DNA of 64,000 bases from Anaerolineae bacterium (GTDB taxonomy: Bacteria; Chloroflexota; Anaerolineae; Anaerolineales; Villigracilaceae): assembly GCA_018645405.1 (NCBI GenBank), contig JABGOQ010000115.1, positions 1-64,000 on the forward strand. Direction: 5' to 3'. Positions 61,284 to 64,000 of the stretch are shown one piece after another. A model generated the notes under the pieces. It worked only from the letters and a program-made list of their open reading frames with translations. It searched no databases and was not told the origin of the DNA. Positions within the stretch are counted from its first letter, which is position 1. Each line of letters begins with the position of its first letter. A program made the translations under genes and the position numbers.

Positions 61284-64000
61284 CTAACTTTGCCCATTCT
61301 CATCTTTGATTCCCAGTCGCACTTCGGTGTGTTGGGAGCCCAGGGCGCGCCCCACTTCACGCACGGCAACCTGCATGGCACCTTCGATGGTGGTTGCATC
61401 TTGGATTTTCTGCCCAATATCACCGATCAGGGCTTCGCGGGCAGCTCGCTCTTGTGCTTCAATATAGGCTTGCGCATTTTGAGCCGCGATAGCAACCTGG
61501 TTTGCTATAGACTGCAGCAACCCGGCATCTTCTTCGGTTAGACCATTGAGTATATTATGCTGTACATCGAAAACGCCTAGCACTTGATCGCCAAGAGAGA
61601 TGGGGACAGCAATCTCAGAGCGTGTTTCAGGGAGCAATTCGTTGGGAAGCCAGCCTTCTTCATTTAATGTATCGCCAACGAGAACGACAGTATTTGTTTC
61701 AGCAGCACGTCCTACAAGACCGCGCCCTTTTTTAATGGTATGACCGCGAGCTAGAAGCGTTCGCCCAGCCTCACCAGTGCCACCTTTCATCACAAGGGTA
61801 TCCCTGTCCTCGCCCTCAAAGCGATAAATATGAGCATAATAGTAACCGAAAGAAGATACCAACTCATCAACCACTGTTTTGGCTAGTTGATCTTGGTCAA
61901 GAATGGTGGAGAGGCGGCGGCTGACTTCTGTGGAGGTTTCAAGAGCTCGAGTACGGTCTGCGACACGTTGCTCCAGCCCGCTTAGGGTTTCTTGTAGTTG
62001 GGCGGTCATACCATCAAAGGTGTCTGCGAGCGTACCCAGTTCATCCTCGCTATCGGATTCAACGCGCAAACCCAGATTGCCATCTGCGACTTGCGTTGCA
62101 GTATCGGTCAGAGCCAGAATTGGCGTTACAAAGCCGAGAGCAAAGCGTGCGCCCAGGAAAACAGCCAATGCGATCACAGCCAGTGCTGTCAATCCGATAA
62201 TCAATCCAAGTAGCCCTGCTAATTGGTTGACTGGTTCCAATGCTTCAGACTCGTCGATTTCTGTTAGAACAGCCCAAACTACTCCTTCGGGCTGTTCAGC
62301 ATCAGGTTCGTCAATAACAAGTGGAGACCAGGTGCTCAATACAGGCAAGCCGCGATAGTCTGTAATGATTCCTTGCCCGGTTTCACCTGCAACTGCTGAG
62401 CGTACAGCCTCAGTATCGACTGCGAAATCCGGGTTTAGCACGGTCGTTTCTACGCCGAAGTCTTCGACAAAGCGCGAATCCATGCGGCCGAGGAAATCTT
62501 GACCGATGATATAGGATTCACCGGTTTCACCTAGACCTTCTGCTTCGTTCATGATCTTGTTGATATCTTTGACAGGAACTTCGGCTGCCACGAAGAGATC
62601 GATTTCATTTCGATTGCTTTCGTTCAGCAAGGGCACACCGAAGAAGGCTGCTGCTGATTCGCCAGATGGGGCGAAAAATTCAAAGTCTGCGAACTCGTAT
62701 ATTTTTTCTTCCTCCATCTCACGCACCAGTTCTGCCAGGTTGGTATCGTTGTACTCTCCGGTGAGAATATTGGTCTGGTAATCGGCTTCCCTGGCAGAGG
62801 AGTAGAAGATATATCCTTCTGGGTCGATCAGGTAAATATCATTGTACCCATAGCGATCTGCGTAGGCGCTGAAGAAATCTTTTTCTTGCCCTGCAATTTG
62901 CGGGGAAAAGATTTCGACCACATTGCTGGTGGTGATGATGGCCCAGTTCAAGCCAGGGATTTCGAGGGGAGCAAAAACACTGATCTCGTAATCCCCGGTG
63001 CTGCCGACCTTGAATTCGTGATCCGTTTCTCCAGTCAGAGCGCGGTCTGAGTCTAAACCAGGTTTGGGGTCGCCAATTGCGCCTTCTTTGACAACACGAT
63101 TGCTGCGCAATTGCACTTCATCGCCAACCTTTCCAACCAGATAGGTTTCAGACGACGCACTGAGGCCGCTGCGCTCTTGCGTGAGGGCGTCGATTTGTGC
63201 TACCGATAGCTGGTAGGCTAGAACGCCAACAAATGTGGCATCCTGATAAATGGGCGTGCCGATGAATATGGTGTTTTCCCCATCAAATAGAGCAATATCG
63301 ATAATTAATGATTGACCTACTTCGATATTGATAAGTTTTTGGTACAGAGTTGCCAGGTTACTACCTTGATAAGGGCCGGAAACCAGGTTGGTGCCAAAAG
63401 CCTCTCCTTTTTGCGCGCTATAGACCACATTACCGGCCGAGTCAATCAGGTAGGCATCTTCATAGCCATGAATATCTGTGTATCCTATAAAGAAGCCATG
63501 TTGCTCAAAATGGGCTGCGCTATAAAAACTCTCATCTCCGGCATTTTCTAAATCGACTTTTCCAAGATAAAGTTCACGTGCCCGGGTGGATCCAATATTT
63601 TGAAAGCCGGTGGTCAGATTGTTAATGCCTACTACAACGCCGGGGTCGGAGGCTACATCACGAACATCACTATCCCAATTTTCGAAAGCGCGTAACATCC
63701 CATTCTTTTTTAGAGTATTAATCGCTTCAAGTTTAGCAATAGCTTCCTGTCGTAATGCCGCTGCCGTCTCACCCAGTGTTGTTATGTTAACTTCACTCTT
63801 TGCCAGGTAGTCTGTTAATTGGGAATGTTTGATGTTTTCTATCGCGGTCAGCTTATCGAAGGTATCTTGTACGAGAACGCTTCTCACCTGTGTATAGGCG
63901 GTTATACCGAGAACGATACTGATCAGCAATGCCGGGATGACCGCCGCAGCAATAACAATCGCTGTTAAGCGGTTGCGGATAGATGACTGCAAAGCCTGAA
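61284..64000 (-). CDS. Kinase-less membrane sensor: double Cache-HAMP-GAF (5' end missing)
   Basis: The reading frame is open to the window edge; a TTG at 63992 is possible, but the true start probably lies outside. At least 902 residues: a membrane helix, then extracytoplasmic Cache domains with an internal duplication (GYEDAYLIDSAGNVVYS and GYNDIYLIDPEGYIFYS). A further Cache-like part (GIITDYRGLPVLSTWSPL), a helix (about 590-615), HAMP, GAF (PETRSEIAVP) and a helical tail (IGQKIQDATTIEGAMQVA) follow. No kinase or methyl-accepting domain is seen. The cytoplasmic half closely matches the next gene downstream, evidence of duplication. Confidence 0.88.
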   Translation of the reverse strand, partial: QALQSSIRNRLTAIVIAAAVIPALLISIVLGITAYTQVRSVLVQDTFDKLTAIENIKHSQLTDYLAKSEVNITTLGETAAALRQEAIAKLEAINTLKKNGMLRAFENWDSDVRDVASDPGVVVGINNLTTGFQNIGSTRARELYLGKVDLENAGDESFYSAAHFEQHGFFIGYTDIHGYEDAYLIDSAGNVVYSAQKGEAFGTNLVSGPYQGSNLATLYQKLINIEVGQSLIIDIALFDGENTIFIGTPIYQDATFVGVLAYQLSVAQIDALTQERSGLSASSETYLVGKVGDEVQLRSNRVVKEGAIGDPKPGLDSDRALTGETDHEFKVGSTGDYEISVFAPLEIPGLNWAIITTSNVVEIFSPQIAGQEKDFFSAYADRYGYNDIYLIDPEGYIFYSSAREADYQTNILTGEYNDTNLAELVREMEEEKIYEFADFEFFAPSGESAAAFFGVPLLNESNRNEIDLFVAAEVPVKDINKIMNEAEGLGETGESYIIGQDFLGRMDSRFVEDFGVETTVLNPDFAVDTEAVRSAVAGETGQGIITDYRGLPVLSTWSPLVIDEPDAEQPEGVVWAVLTEIDESEALEPVNQLAGLLGLIIGLTALAVIALAVFLGARFALGFVTPILALTDTATQVADGNLGLRVESDSEDELGTLADTFDGMTAQLQETLSGLEQRVADRTRALETSTEVSRRLSTILDQDQLAKTVVDELVSSFGYYYAHIYRFEGEDRDTLVMKGGTGEAGRTLLARGHTIKKGRGLVGRAAETNTVVLVGDTLNEEGWLPNELLPETRSEIAVPISLGDQVLGVFDVQHNILNGLTEEDAGLLQSIANQVAIAAQNAQAYIEAQERAAREALIGDIGQKIQDATTIEGAMQVAVREVGRALGSQHTEVRLGIKDENGQS

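Noticed and set aside
1-64000. CRISPR array
   Set aside because: No regularly spaced direct repeats were seen; the repeats found are isolated inverted or dispersed copies.

Overview
The window looks like chromosomal DNA of a Chloroflexota bacterium, probably Anaerolineae. This is inferred from gene content, not from any search. The grounds are the rpmH-rnpA-yidD-(beta-propeller lipoprotein)-yidC-jag block without dnaA, an unusually large set of GAF-containing histidine kinases and stand-alone receivers, a lone CpaF-type ATPase beside parAB, and many intergenic palindromic repeats. No tRNA, rRNA or CRISPR array was found. Most genes are on the minus strand.

Layout. 1-4.8 kb: a two-component system divergent from a redox cassette (PepSY-like secreted protein, Gly-rich anchored protein, ApbE flavin transferase, ferric-reductase-like membrane protein). 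4.9-6.7 kb: a short substrate-binding lipoprotein and a cell-wall amidase. 7.0-11.7 kb: a cluster of two soluble GAF kinases and a receiver. 11.8-12.0 kb: a MITE-like element. 12.0-15.6 kb: the jag/yidC/yidD/rnpA/rpmH block. 15.7-23.7 kb: aminotransferase, a large membrane kinase, acyltransferase, cytidylate kinase and a GT39-like membrane protein. 24-26.3 kb: Nudix, EamA transporter and S1-domain protein. 26.5-29.4 kb: a decayed glycyl-radical enzyme gene interrupted at codon 5 by an IS200-type element. 29.5-30.5 kb: a tandem-TIR protein. 30.7-38.5 kb: acyl-CoA dehydrogenase, HET-C-like protein, a multidomain adenylate cyclase, cobalamin adenosyltransferase, DUF554 and a DsbA-like protein. 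38.7-50.4 kb: one long minus-strand gene run (pfkB-like, parA, parB, two kinases, a response regulator, cpaF, XRE regulator, TPR, GNAT, two V4R proteins, hydrolase). 50.5-51.5 kb: a decayed glycyl-radical activase gene. 51.8-64 kb: a sensory run of three kinase-less membrane sensors, one soluble kinase, two receivers and a GNAT protein.

The main points for a second look are these. The glycyl-radical enzyme and an activase of matching type, 22 kb apart, are both pseudogenes. The 52-64 kb array looks like a split signalling system, in which Cache/HAMP/GAF sensors without kinase domains accompany one kinase and two receivers, and a roughly 100-residue repeat unit is shared by two of its proteins. 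Other points are the flavin/ferric-reductase cassette with an atypical ApbE active site, the tandem TIR protein, and three genes whose -10 boxes share the string GGGTATAATC, two of them apparently leaderless. Several families of dispersed inverted repeats fill the intergenic spaces.
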